Part shown: in pieces, positions 7,511-16,830 of the stretch
Layout of the letters: each line of letters begins with the position of its first letter
Numbering within the stretch: the first letter of the stretch is position 1
NCBI GenBank assembly: GCA_019695095.1
Contig: JAIBAQ010000039.1
Coordinates: forward strand, 1-39,519
DNA length: 39,519 bases
Origin: Candidatus Hydrogenedentota bacterium
GTDB taxonomy: Bacteria; Hydrogenedentota; Hydrogenedentia; Hydrogenedentales; SLHB01
Direction of reading: 5' to 3'
Notes under the pieces: model-generated
Database searches by the model: none
What the model was told of the DNA's origin: nothing
What the model saw: only the letters and a program-made list of their open reading frames with translations
Position numbers and translations under genes: made by a program

Positions 7511-9952
7511 ATGTCTGAGTTGAGCAAGAAGACTGTACATATGATTGGTCATGGCCACATCGATCCTACGTGGCTGTGGCGTTGGCCGGAAGGGTACGAA
7601 GAGGTGCGTGCGACGTTCCGCAGCGCCTTGGACCGCATGAACGAAACGCCCGAGTTCACGTTTACGGCGAGCAGCGCATGTTTCTACGCGTGGGTTAAGG
7701 CATGCGATTCGGAGCTTTTCGAACAGATTCGCGCCCGCGTGAAAGAAGGACGTTGGGAAATCGCGGGCGGATGGTGGATTGAACCGGACTGTAACATTCC
7801 CTCCGGCGAATCGTTTGTCCGTCAGGGTTTGTATGCTCAGCGTTTCTTTGAGAAGGAGTTTGGCGTGCGCGTTACCGTCGGATTCAATCCCGACAGTTTT
7901 GGACACGCGGGTACCTTGCCGCAGATCTACAAGAAGTTGGGAATCGACAGCTACGCGTACATGCGCCCGGACGCTCTAACCGAGATGCATTATCCGGAAG
8001 GCACTACGTTTTGGTGGCAGGCCAACGATGGAACGCGCATCCTTGCGACCCTGATTCTTGAAAGCTATAACGCCGACGCGGAAACGCGCGAGCGCATTGA
8101 ACGTTTGGCCAAGAACGTTCATCTGAACGAAGGTCAGAAAGAGATCTTGGGATTCTACGGCGTGGGCAACCACGGCGGCGGACCTACGAAGCGGGCGATT
8201 GCGCAGATCCAGGAAGCGCAGAACGACAAGAAATCTCCCAAGGTGTTGTTCTCCACGCTGCGGGATTATTTCGACGCCTTTTTGAAAGATACCGATGAGA
8301 AAGCGATTGCCACGATTTCGACGGATCTTCAGCATCATGCCCAGGGCTGCTACACGACGCATGCCGACATCAAACGCCTGAATCGTTCGACCGAACACGC
8401 CTTAATGGCCGCGGAACGGTTCGCCACGGCTGCGTGGCTGACCCAGAACCACTCCTATCCGCAAGACGTGTTGGAGAAGGCTTGGAAAGACCTTCTGTAC
8501 AACCAATTCCACGATATTCTAGCGGGCACAAGCCTGGAGTCATCGTACGAAGATGCGCGCGATCAGCTTGGCGCGGCGCGCCACGCGGCGAATGTGGTGC
8601 GCAATGAGTCGATTCAGGTGATTGCCCGCGCCGTAGACACGACACCCGAGGGCAACACGCTGATGGTGGTGAATCCGTTGCCGTGGCCGGTCCGGCAGGT
8701 TGTTACTGCACCTCCCATCGCGGCACGTACGCTCGAGACGCCGATTCATTTTGTTGATGCGGAAAATGAACCGACCCTGAGTCAGCCTGCTCTCGACGAA
8801 CGTATTGGTAGTGTGGCCCACGTGTTCACGGCCGAAGTGCCTGCGCTCGGATACCGCTGCTATCACGCGCGATCGGGACACAAGAAGGTCAAGCAAGACG
8901 GCAAGCTCAAAGCCGGTCGCGACTTTCTCGAAAACAAATGGTGGCGCATCGAATTCGACCCGTATCAGGGTCACCTATGCAGGCTCTACGACAAGAAGCG
9001 CGAGATAGAAGTGCTGAACAAAGGCAACGTGCTTGCGGCGATAGTCGACTCGTCAGACACGTGGGGCCACGACTTCCCACAGTATCGCAACGAGGCAGGA
9101 CGGTTTGGCAATGCCGAGTTGAGCGTCATTGAGGAAGGCCCGGTTCGCGCGACGGTTCGCGTGCAGTCCCGGTACGGAAAATCGCACGCGGACACATTTG
9201 TGTCGCTTTACCGGAACGACGATACGATAGACTGCGTGTTCAAGATCAATTGGCAAGAGCGCTACACGATGCTCAAGCTCGGGTACGAGACCCGCATCGA
9301 GCAAGGCGTCTCGACCTACGACACGGCCTACGGGTGTCAGGAACGCACCACCAACGGCAACGAAGAGCCTGGGCAGAAGTGGATCGACTTGTCCGGCGAA
9401 GTGGATGGAGATCGCTATGGACTTGCCGTACTGAACGACTCCAAGTACGGATTCGACATGAGCGGCGGCACCATGCGTGTTACGCTGCTGCGCAGTCCGG
9501 CCTATGCGCACCACGATCCCGCCCGATATGATTCGTCGCAACCGTTCGCGATCATGGACCAGGGTTGGCATACGGTGCGCATCCGACTGGCGCCGCACGG
9601 AGGAACGTGGAAGACGGCGGGTGTCTGCCGCAAGGCCTGGGAACTGAATGAGCCGCTGTTTGTCCACGTGGAGTCGGCGCATCCGGGGCGTTTGGGACCG
9701 AGCATGTCTTTCCTTGATACTGAAGCGCCGAACGTACTCTTGACCGTCTTCAAGAAGAGTGAGGATGGCGAGGACATTATCGTGCGCGGCTACGAGACAG
9801 CGGGCAGAAAGACCGATACCATTATCCGGCTGCCTAACAGCGACCGTTCCGCGCGTGTGACCTTTGGACCGCATGAAATAAAGACGGTGCGAATTGGACG
9901 CGAGCATGGAAATGCCGTGGAAGTGAATCTACTCGAAGAATCGATGGAATGA
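7511..9952 (+). CDS. Alpha-mannosidase, glycoside hydrolase family 38
   Basis: An 813-residue cytoplasmic-type GH38 enzyme (no signal peptide). These zinc enzymes remove alpha-mannose from glycans by a retaining mechanism. Landmarks are HMIGHGHIDPTWLW (zinc ligands His and Asp, residues about 11-24), GFNPDSFGHAGTLPQ with the nucleophile Asp near residue 128, YMRPD, and NHGGGPT. The middle helical domain holds LYNQFHDILAGTS, and the C-terminal beta domains occupy residues 370-813. GAGAGGAGCACC precedes ATG. It is the first gene of a tightly packed unit: the next ORF starts inside its stop codon (ATGA), so the three proteins are probably made together. Mannose released could feed the mannose-phosphate pathway that uses the manC gene at 22149. 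Confidence 0.92.
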   Translation: MSELSKKTVHMIGHGHIDPTWLWRWPEGYEEVRATFRSALDRMNETPEFTFTASSACFYAWVKACDSELFEQIRARVKEGRWEIAGGWWIEPDCNIPSGESFVRQGLYAQRFFEKEFGVRVTVGFNPDSFGHAGTLPQIYKKLGIDSYAYMRPDALTEMHYPEGTTFWWQANDGTRILATLILESYNADAETRERIERLAKNVHLNEGQKEILGFYGVGNHGGGPTKRAIAQIQEAQNDKKSPKVLFSTLRDYFDAFLKDTDEKAIATISTDLQHHAQGCYTTHADIKRLNRSTEHALMAAERFATAAWLTQNHSYPQDVLEKAWKDLLYNQFHDILAGTSLESSYEDARDQLGAARHAANVVRNESIQVIARAVDTTPEGNTLMVVNPLPWPVRQVVTAPPIAARTLETPIHFVDAENEPTLSQPALDERIGSVAHVFTAEVPALGYRCYHARSGHKKVKQDGKLKAGRDFLENKWWRIEFDPYQGHLCRLYDKKREIEVLNKGNVLAAIVDSSDTWGHDFPQYRNEAGRFGNAELSVIEEGPVRATVRVQSRYGKSHADTFVSLYRNDDTIDCVFKINWQERYTMLKLGYETRIEQGVSTYDTAYGCQERTTNGNEEPGQKWIDLSGEVDGDRYGLAVLNDSKYGFDMSGGTMRVTLLRSPAYAHHDPARYDSSQPFAIMDQGWHTVRIRLAPHGGTWKTAGVCRKAWELNEPLFVHVESAHPGRLGPSMSFLDTEAPNVLLTVFKKSEDGEDIIVRGYETAGRKTDTIIRLPNSDRSARVTFGPHEIKTVRIGREHGNAVEVNLLEESME

Positions 9953-11058
9953 GTTCAACGCCCGAAATAACGCTGCCGGATGCAAGGGCGGAAGGCCCGA
10001 AGGCACGAAAAGAGCGCGTCAGAAAGGCCATGAAGCGCTTTCTCGGCAACGCGCTCCTGCTGGCGCTCTCGATGTCGCTGGTGGTTGCTTTGGGCGAGGC
10101 TGTGCTGCGCCACCGGTATGGGCATATGTTGTACAGGCCGCGCACCGAAGTGGCTGCCATTCAACAGTACTTGACGTTGAACGACAGCATCGGTTTTACC
10201 TGGAAGCCCGATATCGATTTTGGCAAGCACATAGTGCTCGCGAATTCCGACACCGAGCTGGACCCGTTGTCGACAGATGAGTTCGGGTTCTGGAATCATC
10301 CCGAGGCGATTGCCGCGCGCCGATCCGGGCAGCCGGTCGATGTTATCGGCCTTGGCGATTCGTTCATGGAAGGGGCGGCATTCTCCTTCTACACGATGTT
10401 TCGTGAGCACGGTCTCTCATACTACAGCATGTCGATTCATCGACAGTGCCCGGCGCAGTACTACACGATTCTCAACGATTACGCCCTAATCAACAAACCC
10501 AAGTGGATTGTGCTGGGTCTGTTCGAGAACGATTTCTCCGAGATTACGGACTATGACGATTGGCGGCGAAGCGATCTCGATTGGTTTGCGTATCATTCAG
10601 GGACATGGTGTGGGCCGCCAATCGGCGTGGACTGGAAAGAACGTTTCGTAAAGACCTACTTGAAAGGATGGAATGCCTTCTACCGGGTCTTGTATGCCAA
10701 GGTGCGCGGAGAACGCATGACCGTTGGAGGACCTACCGCATACGAATTGGGCCGTGTTCAAGAAAGCGTGTTGCAGGCGGTCGTTTCGGCGCGCGCCAAC
10801 GGCGCGCAGCTCGTCGTTGTGCTGATACCGAGCAAGCAGTCTACGCTCCACGGCGCAACCAAGGAAGCGGAAGGTTACGACGAAGTGATGTTGAATCTTC
10901 GCGAGTACTTGATTCCGACGGTAGACTTGCGGCCCGTGTTTCGTAATCACGCGAATCCCGCGAGTCTTTACTACGAGAAGGACGGTCATTGGAATCGCGA
11001 AGGGGTTCGCATCGCGGGTGAAGAAATACTCAAGAGATTGGAAGCGCCACCCACATGA
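9949..11058 (+). CDS. SGNH/GDSL hydrolase-like protein with one membrane anchor
   Basis: A 369-residue protein with a basic N-terminus, one hydrophobic segment at about residues 33-48 and a large, probably extracytoplasmic domain. The domain has the block I motif GLGDSFMEGA (nucleophile Ser, about residue 133) and, near the C-terminus, KDGHWNREG with the Asp-x-His pair of SGNH hydrolases. It resembles the AlgJ/AlgX-type acyl-transfer and esterase proteins that O-acetylate polysaccharides, but no specific substrate can be assigned. Its ATG overlaps the mannosidase stop (ATGA at 9949-9952), and its own stop overlaps the next start, showing translational coupling. Confidence 0.72.
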   Translation: MSSTPEITLPDARAEGPKARKERVRKAMKRFLGNALLLALSMSLVVALGEAVLRHRYGHMLYRPRTEVAAIQQYLTLNDSIGFTWKPDIDFGKHIVLANSDTELDPLSTDEFGFWNHPEAIAARRSGQPVDVIGLGDSFMEGAAFSFYTMFREHGLSYYSMSIHRQCPAQYYTILNDYALINKPKWIVLGLFENDFSEITDYDDWRRSDLDWFAYHSGTWCGPPIGVDWKERFVKTYLKGWNAFYRVLYAKVRGERMTVGGPTAYELGRVQESVLQAVVSARANGAQLVVVLIPSKQSTLHGATKEAEGYDEVMLNLREYLIPTVDLRPVFRNHANPASLYYEKDGHWNREGVRIAGEEILKRLEAPPT

Positions 11059-11498
11059 TTCTCGAAGACATCGAACAGAAAGTGCTCAGCTACCTGAAAC
11101 AGGTGAGCCGCGCCCTGGTTCCTTTTGACCAGTTGGTTTCTTACCTGCGCAGGCAGAGCGACTTGGGGCCATTTGACGAGCGTGACCTTCTAGACTTTCT
11201 ACGCAAACACGAGCTTTTCCAGGTCATCGATTCGCCTTTCGGCGCTCTGGATGCGGAGACAGTCAAAACAATGGAAGAGGGCGGTTTCAGCGTGGGACCG
11301 TCAGTAATTCTGGTGACGCGGATTCCGCCCGCGCACGAACTCGCCCAGCAATTCGATGCGCAGATTGCCGTGTTGCTGAATGCCCTTGGCAATGCGTTGC
11401 AGGAAGCTCGGGCCAGCGGAGATGAAGCACGCGTCCGCGAAGCGGAGAGCATTATTGCCCGCGCGGAGAGGTTGAGGGAGAAGTTTCAGAAGTTCTAG
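11055..11498 (+). CDS. Small helical protein of unknown function
   Basis: A 147-residue protein, not recognised. The N-terminal 70 residues look like a compact helical, winged-helix-like fold (IEQKVLSYLKQV ... LLDFLRKHELFQVID). A short beta segment follows (VGPSVILVTRIP), then a long charged C-terminal helix (residues about 95-147) likely to be a coiled coil. There is no signal peptide or membrane helix. Its start overlaps the stop of the SGNH-like gene (ATGA at 11055-11058), and it is the last gene of the mannosidase unit, so it is probably a real, co-translated protein. Confidence 0.6.
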   Translation: MILEDIEQKVLSYLKQVSRALVPFDQLVSYLRRQSDLGPFDERDLLDFLRKHELFQVIDSPFGALDAETVKTMEEGGFSVGPSVILVTRIPPAHELAQQFDAQIAVLLNALGNALQEARASGDEARVREAESIIARAERLREKFQKF

Positions 11499-11545
11499 CG
11501 CGCTCGGACCTCAATCGCGTCGATGCAAATGGCTTCCATGCGAGA

Positions 11546-11812
11546 CTATCGAGGACGGTTTCGGCCAACTTTCCGTTCCCCTGACAGTCCTTCGGACTTC
11601 TTGTGCGCCGTCCACTCTTCGGAAAGGGGCTTGGTGTTGGGGTCATGCTTGAGGATACCGTGCAGTCTGGCAATGGCCCGGCGGGAAATCGGCTTGATAA
11701 GAATGCCTTCGGGAGTCGCTTGAACGATTGCCTTGCTTCCTGCCTCGGTTTCGAATTCCCTTCGCAACCAGACGGGGATTACAACTTACCCCTTTGCCGT
11801 GAAGGAAATCAT
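11546..11812 (-). pseudogene. AbrB/MazE/VapB-type antitoxin, broken by a nonsense codon
   Basis: From ATG at 11812 the minus strand reads MISFTAKG, then TAA (11788-11786), then continues in the same frame VVIPVWLRREFE...GILIKPISRRAIARLHG. The family motif is KGQVVIP, so TAA stands where a glutamine codon (CAA) belongs: one C-to-T change. AbrB-fold antitoxins bind DNA as dimers through this swapped-hairpin region. A downstream TTG (11767) could restart translation, but it would lack the first strand. The usual partner would be a PIN toxin downstream. Another frame there reads VLDSLAW, reminiscent of a PIN start, but it runs out within about 30 codons, so any toxin is gone. Confidence 0.65.
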
Positions 11813-11862
11813 GTTCCTGTTATGTTTCGGCGTATTCATAACTTAGACTACAACCTATCTTG

Positions 11863-13104
11863 TCAGGGGCCGCTCTTTCCGCGATTCCTGTACCACACCA
11901 CGTTGTTTGTAGACGCCCCCGCAACAAGAATATCGGGGTTGCCGTCGTTGTCGATGTCCGCGACCACTACGCCGGAGGCCGCCACCCCGCCTTCGTCTAT
12001 TGCGGCGCGTTGCCAATCGCGCGTCCCAGAGACGCTGTTGTAGAGATAGAGTGCGTAGGGCGCGCCGCGATAGCCTGCCACAATTTCGTCGTTGCCATCT
12101 TTGTCGAAATCGGCGACTGCCAAGGCATGCCCGTCGTTAAAGGTACTGTCAATCACGATGCGGCGCCAGGGATCCTCGACGTAGCGCACAGGGTCATATA
12201 CGACAACCTCGTTGCCATGCCACGGTTCGATGGCTGCCATGAAACGTCCGGGCCATTCCTTCCGATTGCCCATGCCTACTTCGCTGGAACCTTGCTTGGG
12301 TTGATCCATGCGGTTGCCGGAACCCAGCCGTTCCTTACCCCAGGTCTGAGTTTTGGGGTCATAGCGGAACAGATGTAGGCCGTCAAAGCTGGCGGTGAGT
12401 ATGTCGTCGCGCTCGTTATTGTCCCAGCGTACGACGGCCAAGCCGTGGGCAGTCGTCAGCTTCGAGTCGATTTCGAGTGCGGGCCACGCCTCTTCTTTCG
12501 GATTCTGGGGGACCCGATACGCCACGAAGCGCACCCCTGTCGTATGGTCCGGGGCTTTCGCGCCGACCCCGATGATGGGCAGCACGAGCAACTCGCGTTT
12601 TCCATCTCCGTCGATATCGGCCCAGCGAACTCGATGAGCGGTGGGGATTGCGTCAATTCTGTATCGCCTCCAATCCTGCTGCGCAGCCGGATCGCCAGGG
12701 TTATCCAGCCACTCGACGAGGCCACCTGCTGTGGAGTCATTGAGATCGAACTCCGACGCCAGCGCAACATCGACGTCTCCGTCTCCATCAATATCGGAGG
12801 GCGCCAGGTCTATATTCAGCTTGGTCTGGGTTGTGATGGAGAATCGTTCCCACGACGAATTGCGATACCACACCAACTGAGAAGGCGTGGTGGACAGCGC
12901 CAAGACATCTAGTTTCCCGTCGCCATCCACGTCCGCCGCGCTGACTTGATAACCGTTCTCGAACGCCGCATCGATCACCTGTTTCTCAAAAGTAATCGGG
13001 CTGGCGATGGGTGGGGGAGAGCTGGGGGTCTGTGCCTGGACCGCGGCATTGATGTATAGTGCCGCTAGCAGTGCGCACAGCAAGGAGACACGGTTTCTAT
13101 TCAC
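11863..13104 (-). CDS. Secreted FG-GAP / VCBS repeat protein
   Basis: A 413-residue protein from a GTG start with AAGGAAG upstream; the open frame extends to 13191 but without a ribosome site. A signal peptide (NRNRVSLLCALLAALYIN, cleaved near VQAQ) is followed by beta-propeller repeats with calcium-binding loops: DVDGDGKLDVL (about residue 58), DIDGDGDVDVA (104), DIDGDGKRELL (163), DFDKDGNDEIV (about 340) and DIDNDGNPDIL (about 385). Such integrin-like propellers are exported and may bind partners or ligands at the surface; no catalytic residues are visible. It diverges from the nitrilase gene. Confidence 0.82.
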   Translation of the reverse strand: MNRNRVSLLCALLAALYINAAVQAQTPSSPPPIASPITFEKQVIDAAFENGYQVSAADVDGDGKLDVLALSTTPSQLVWYRNSSWERFSITTQTKLNIDLAPSDIDGDGDVDVALASEFDLNDSTAGGLVEWLDNPGDPAAQQDWRRYRIDAIPTAHRVRWADIDGDGKRELLVLPIIGVGAKAPDHTTGVRFVAYRVPQNPKEEAWPALEIDSKLTTAHGLAVVRWDNNERDDILTASFDGLHLFRYDPKTQTWGKERLGSGNRMDQPKQGSSEVGMGNRKEWPGRFMAAIEPWHGNEVVVYDPVRYVEDPWRRIVIDSTFNDGHALAVADFDKDGNDEIVAGYRGAPYALYLYNSVSGTRDWQRAAIDEGGVAASGVVVADIDNDGNPDILVAGASTNNVVWYRNRGKSGP

Positions 13105-13208
13105 GGTCGGGCTTCCTTGTGTAAAGATTCCGGTTAGAACGAGTGTACACGGTATCTCCTGCGTGTGCACGCGGTGGATGTCTGCAGTCAATCACGATGA
13201 GGGGTTTC

Positions 13209-14102
13209 ATGAGAATTCGGGTAGCAGCCGTTCAGTACCACCTGCACGGCATCGATTCATTCGAGGCGTTTGCCGCGCAGGTCGAGCACTATGTCAAGAC
13301 AGCGGCCGAGTTTGCTGCTGAGTATGTGCTGTTTCCCGAGTTCTTCACGACTCAGCTTTTGTCCATACCTGGAGTCGGCGATCGAGGCGTGTCCGTTGAG
13401 GCGCTGGCTGGCTTCACCGGACGCTACCTGGAACTCTTCACGCAGATTGCGCGAGACGCCGGCATGTACATCGCCGCGGGTACGCACGTCGTACGCCGGG
13501 ACGACCGTCTGATGAATGTGGCCCACCTGTTTTACCCGGATGGGCGGGTTTCGGAGCAGCCCAAGCTGCACATCACACCGACCGAGCGAGACGAGTGGCG
13601 CATCTCGGGTGGAGATGCCGTCCATGTGTTTGACACCGGAAAGATGAAGGTCGCCCTGTTGACCTGCTACGACATCGAGTTTCCGGAAATCGTGCGCATG
13701 GCCGTGGGCCGAGGAGCGGACGTGGTCCTTTGTCCCTCCTGCACGGACGACCTGCACGGATTCTATCGTGTGCGCTATTGCTGCCATGCCCGATGCGTCG
13801 AAAACCAAGTCTACGTTGTAACTTCCGGCACCGTGGGAACGCTTCAGGCAGTGGATTTCATGCGCGCGAATACGGGGCAGGCCGCCATACTCGCGCCCAA
13901 CGACGTCTGTTTTCCGCCTCGCGGCGTCATCGCCGAAGGCGAGCTCAATCACGATATGGTTGTAGTAGGAGATTTGGACCTCGACCTGCTGCGCGAGGTC
14001 CGGGCGAAGGGCTCCGTGACGACTTGGCGCGACCGGCGCACCGATCTGTACCCTGACTTGGGATGTGGCGGCGCTTCTGCGGAAGGTCCGGGCGCATTCT
14101 GA
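13209..14102 (+). CDS. Carbon-nitrogen hydrolase (nitrilase superfamily)
   Basis: A 297-residue cytoplasmic amidase-type enzyme. The catalytic triad is complete: Glu44 in LFPEFF, Lys120 in QPKLHITPTE and Cys154 in LLTCYDIEFPE. I chose the ATG at 13209, preceded by GAGGGG, over in-frame starts at 13197 and 13143. Members hydrolyse linear amides or nitriles; the substrate is not evident. In many bacteria this enzyme type is fused to a GNAT acetyltransferase in one polypeptide. Here two GNAT genes follow on the same strand (99 bp and then 2 bp apart), suggesting the same functional partnership as separate genes. Confidence 0.87.
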   Translation: MRIRVAAVQYHLHGIDSFEAFAAQVEHYVKTAAEFAAEYVLFPEFFTTQLLSIPGVGDRGVSVEALAGFTGRYLELFTQIARDAGMYIAAGTHVVRRDDRLMNVAHLFYPDGRVSEQPKLHITPTERDEWRISGGDAVHVFDTGKMKVALLTCYDIEFPEIVRMAVGRGADVVLCPSCTDDLHGFYRVRYCCHARCVENQVYVVTSGTVGTLQAVDFMRANTGQAAILAPNDVCFPPRGVIAEGELNHDMVVVGDLDLDLLREVRAKGSVTTWRDRRTDLYPDLGCGGASAEGPGAF

Positions 14103-14201
14103 GCCTGCGCGGGCGAAACCCTTTCGCAATTCTCCCAATACTTGGTATCATAGGTGCATCGTGTAGCCTTGGCAGGGTAAAGAGAGGAACGTCCTCGAAC
14201 A

Positions 14202-14894
14202 ATGTATTCGAAGAAGATGTACCTCTTTGAGGGGAATCGACCGGTTCCGATTGTGATTCGCAACTACGTCCCCTCGGACTTCGACGCGCTCATTCGCGTG
14301 CAAGAAGAGAGTTTTCCTCCGCCCTTTCCGTCGGAACTGTGGTGGAATACAACCCAACTGACGAACCATGTCCGGCTCTTTCCTGATGGCGCGCTTTGTG
14401 CCGAGGTGGAAGGAGAGATAGCGGGATCGGTGACCGGTCTGCTGGTAACCTGGAATCCCGATGCCCCGGATCATTCATGGGCCACCATTACCGATATGGG
14501 ATACATCACGAATCACGATCCAAACGGCAACACGCTGTACGTGGTAGACATCAGTGTCCGGCCGGCTTACCGAAAACTCGGGATTGGCAAGGCGCTCATG
14601 TACAGTATGTATGAACTTGTTGTTGCCAAGGGGTTGGACCGGTTGCTGGGCGGCGCCCGGATGCCTGGATATGCGGCCCATGCGGGCGCGCTGACGCCGG
14701 AGCAGTACTTGGAGGAAGTTGTTAAGGGAACGGTGCAAGATCCTATCGTCACGTTTCTGATGCGGTGCGGACGTATGCCGGTTCGCGTCGTTCACGATTA
14801 CCTCGATGACGAAGAGTCGGGCGACTGTGCCGTCTTGATGCAGTGGCAGAATCCATTTCGCGCCGAGAGGGTGGCCTCCGGATTAAGGAATTGA
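14202..14894 (+). CDS. GNAT family N-acetyltransferase (nitrilase neighbour)
   Basis: A 230-residue acetyl-CoA-dependent acyltransferase of the GNAT fold: beta-strand 4 VVDISVRPAYR, then the acetyl-CoA pyrophosphate loop RKLGIGKALM. It shows an aromatic-rich central region and the ARMPGYAAHAG element seen in the acetyltransferase halves of GNAT-nitrilase fusion proteins. GAGAGGAAC precedes the ATG by 11 nt. The stop is followed after 2 bp by the next GNAT start. The acceptor is unknown. Confidence 0.8.
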   Translation: MYSKKMYLFEGNRPVPIVIRNYVPSDFDALIRVQEESFPPPFPSELWWNTTQLTNHVRLFPDGALCAEVEGEIAGSVTGLLVTWNPDAPDHSWATITDMGYITNHDPNGNTLYVVDISVRPAYRKLGIGKALMYSMYELVVAKGLDRLLGGARMPGYAAHAGALTPEQYLEEVVKGTVQDPIVTFLMRCGRMPVRVVHDYLDDEESGDCAVLMQWQNPFRAERVASGLRN

Positions 14895-14896
14895 GC

Positions 14897-15568
14897 ATGG
14901 ACTACGTTCGCATAACGTCCATAGACGACCCGTTGTTTAAGAGCCTGCATGAGTTGATGCAGAAGGTCTTCCCGCCGGAAGAGGTGCTTGCGTTCGATGC
15001 GTGGCGCGATCCGCTTGAGGATCCCGGCATACGTGTGTGCGCAGCCGTGCACGACAACGCCGTCGTGGGCGCCACCGAATACCGGTACTACGCCGATTTC
15101 TGCGTTGCCATGACCGATTTCACGATTATTGCGCGGCCGGGCATGGGCATTGGGCGTTTCCTTTATGTTCATCGGCAAGCAGACATTGAGCAGTGGGCGG
15201 AGCAGCAAGGGTCCGAGCCGCTGGGCATGTTCGCCGAGATCTACGATCCGTACCGTGCGGAAAAACACGCGTTCGGCGGAATCAAAGTGATGGACCCCTT
15301 CGTAAGGCGCGAAGTCCTGTCACATCTCGGATACAAGAGGCTCAATTTCCCGTATGTACACCCGTCGTGGAAGAACAACGGGCACGCTGTATCGGAATTG
15401 GACCTCTGTTTCTTGCCGGAAGACGAATCCCTAGAAGAATTGCCGACCGATTTGGTGGCCAATTTCTTGACACGTTACTATTCCGTATTGCCCAACAAAC
15501 CCGCGGAATGGCGGGCGATGCTGGTGCAGTTGCGGACGCGCGATACGGTGCCTTTAGCTCCACTATAA
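14897..15568 (+). CDS. GNAT-like acetyltransferase, divergent
   Basis: A 223-residue protein. I start it at the ATG at 14897 (AAGGAATTGAGC upstream), 2 bp after the preceding GNAT gene; the open frame reaches back to 14843 inside that gene. It shows the GNAT core FTIIARPGMGIGRFLYVH, with a G-M-G-I-G pyrophosphate loop, but otherwise departs from standard members, with a long C-terminal half (YKRLNFPYVHPSW). It is probably co-translated with the upstream GNAT. Acceptor and partner are unknown. Confidence 0.65.
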   Translation: MDYVRITSIDDPLFKSLHELMQKVFPPEEVLAFDAWRDPLEDPGIRVCAAVHDNAVVGATEYRYYADFCVAMTDFTIIARPGMGIGRFLYVHRQADIEQWAEQQGSEPLGMFAEIYDPYRAEKHAFGGIKVMDPFVRREVLSHLGYKRLNFPYVHPSWKNNGHAVSELDLCFLPEDESLEELPTDLVANFLTRYYSVLPNKPAEWRAMLVQLRTRDTVPLAPL

Positions 15569-15647
15569 TTTGAGGCACGCTGGCTGAGGGGGGAGTGCGG
15601 GGCGTTAACACGCGCTAACGCACAATTCAGGGGGGGAGTGCAGGCCG

Positions 15648-16820
15648 ATGTCGAGTGTCGAATCCAAGCGCAGGCGGGTACTCGCGGCATTGAACCACGA
15701 AGAACCCGACCGTGTGCCCGTGGGCGATTTCTTCTGGACCAATTTTGTTCGCCGCTGCAAATGCGAGTTGATGGACGAAACCGGGCATGCGATCGGCGAT
15801 CGATTCGATCCCTACGCCTACTGGGACCTTGACGTGTCTGTGGTCAATCCCAACATGGATCCTCACATCCAAGGAGTTCGCATAGTCGAGAACTCGGAGG
15901 AGCAGAAGGTTGTGACCACGGGGTTCGGCGCGACTATCGTTCGCAAATCGGTCCATCCGATGCCTTATTACGCCGATTTCACCTGGCAAAGCTTCGAGCA
16001 GATGGATGAGCTCGCATTCGACGATCCGAAGGACCCACGACGGTACTTCAATGCCATCGACGACCAGATCAACAGTGTGGGCGACGACCTTGTGCTTGGT
16101 TATCCGTCCTACGTTGACCGAGTCAACCACGCTGCGAAAACGTGTTGCGTATTTGGCAGCGTCTGTGAGCCGCACGAAATGGTGTGGCGCATCATGGGCA
16201 CCGAGAATGTGCTTATGAAACTCGCCGAAGATCCTGTTCGTATGGGCAGGATCCTTGAGCGTCTCGGGGACTTCCTGGTGGGAATAGTCGAGGCGCAGGT
16301 CGAGGCTGCGGGTGGATTGCTCTCGGGCATGTACGTGTGGGGCGACGTGGCTTACGACCGTGGGATGTTCTTCTCGCCCGAGATGTGGCGTGATTTGTAC
16401 AAGCCTCAGGTCAAGCGCATCTGCGATGCGATCCATGCTGCCGGGCTGAAAGTCGTCTATCACGGCTGCGGTAATGCTTCAGCGGTCTACGAAGACCTCA
16501 TTGAAGCGGGTGTTGACGCCTACAATCCGCTGGAAGCGAAAGCCGGATTGAACGTGGTCGATCTTAAACGGCAATTCGGCAAGCGCTTGGCGTTTGTGGG
16601 CAACATCGATGTGCGCGTTCTTGCCACGAACAATCGCGAGCTTGTGCGCCGCGAGATTCTCACAAAGCTCAACGCGGCAAAGGGTGGCGGTTATATTCTT
16701 CAGTCCGATCACTCCATGCCCGACAATGTTGAACCGAAGACCTATTCCTATGTGGTCGAATTGGCGCGGGAGTTCGGTGTGTATCCACTGAACTTGGGCG
16801 AGTTCGATCAACCGGTGTGA
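15648..16820 (+). CDS. Uroporphyrinogen decarboxylase family protein (URO-D/MtaA-like)
   Basis: A 390-residue TIM-barrel protein starting with RVLAALNHEEPDRVPVGDFFW, the hallmark of catabolic URO-D family members, and containing VYHGCGNASA, GNIDVRVLAT and the closing SDHSMPDNV loop. True HemE has a different N-terminal signature, so this is more likely one of the many corrinoid/methyltransferase-like or demethylase-like paralogues common in planctomycete-type genomes. The substrate is unknown. It is followed after 10 bp by a rhamnose mutarotase gene and then a fucosidase gene, so it is probably part of a deoxysugar-related operon. A second family member ends at 121. Confidence 0.85.
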   Translation: MSSVESKRRRVLAALNHEEPDRVPVGDFFWTNFVRRCKCELMDETGHAIGDRFDPYAYWDLDVSVVNPNMDPHIQGVRIVENSEEQKVVTTGFGATIVRKSVHPMPYYADFTWQSFEQMDELAFDDPKDPRRYFNAIDDQINSVGDDLVLGYPSYVDRVNHAAKTCCVFGSVCEPHEMVWRIMGTENVLMKLAEDPVRMGRILERLGDFLVGIVEAQVEAAGGLLSGMYVWGDVAYDRGMFFSPEMWRDLYKPQVKRICDAIHAAGLKVVYHGCGNASAVYEDLIEAGVDAYNPLEAKAGLNVVDLKRQFGKRLAFVGNIDVRVLATNNRELVRREILTKLNAAKGGGYILQSDHSMPDNVEPKTYSYVVELAREFGVYPLNLGEFDQPV

Positions 16821-16830
16821 AGGAGGCGGC

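Noticed and set aside
11452-11560. PIN-domain toxin after the broken antitoxin
   Set aside because: Only VLDSLAW resembles a PIN start; the remaining 25 or so codons do not, and the convergent gene occupies the space. It is too weak to list as a gene.
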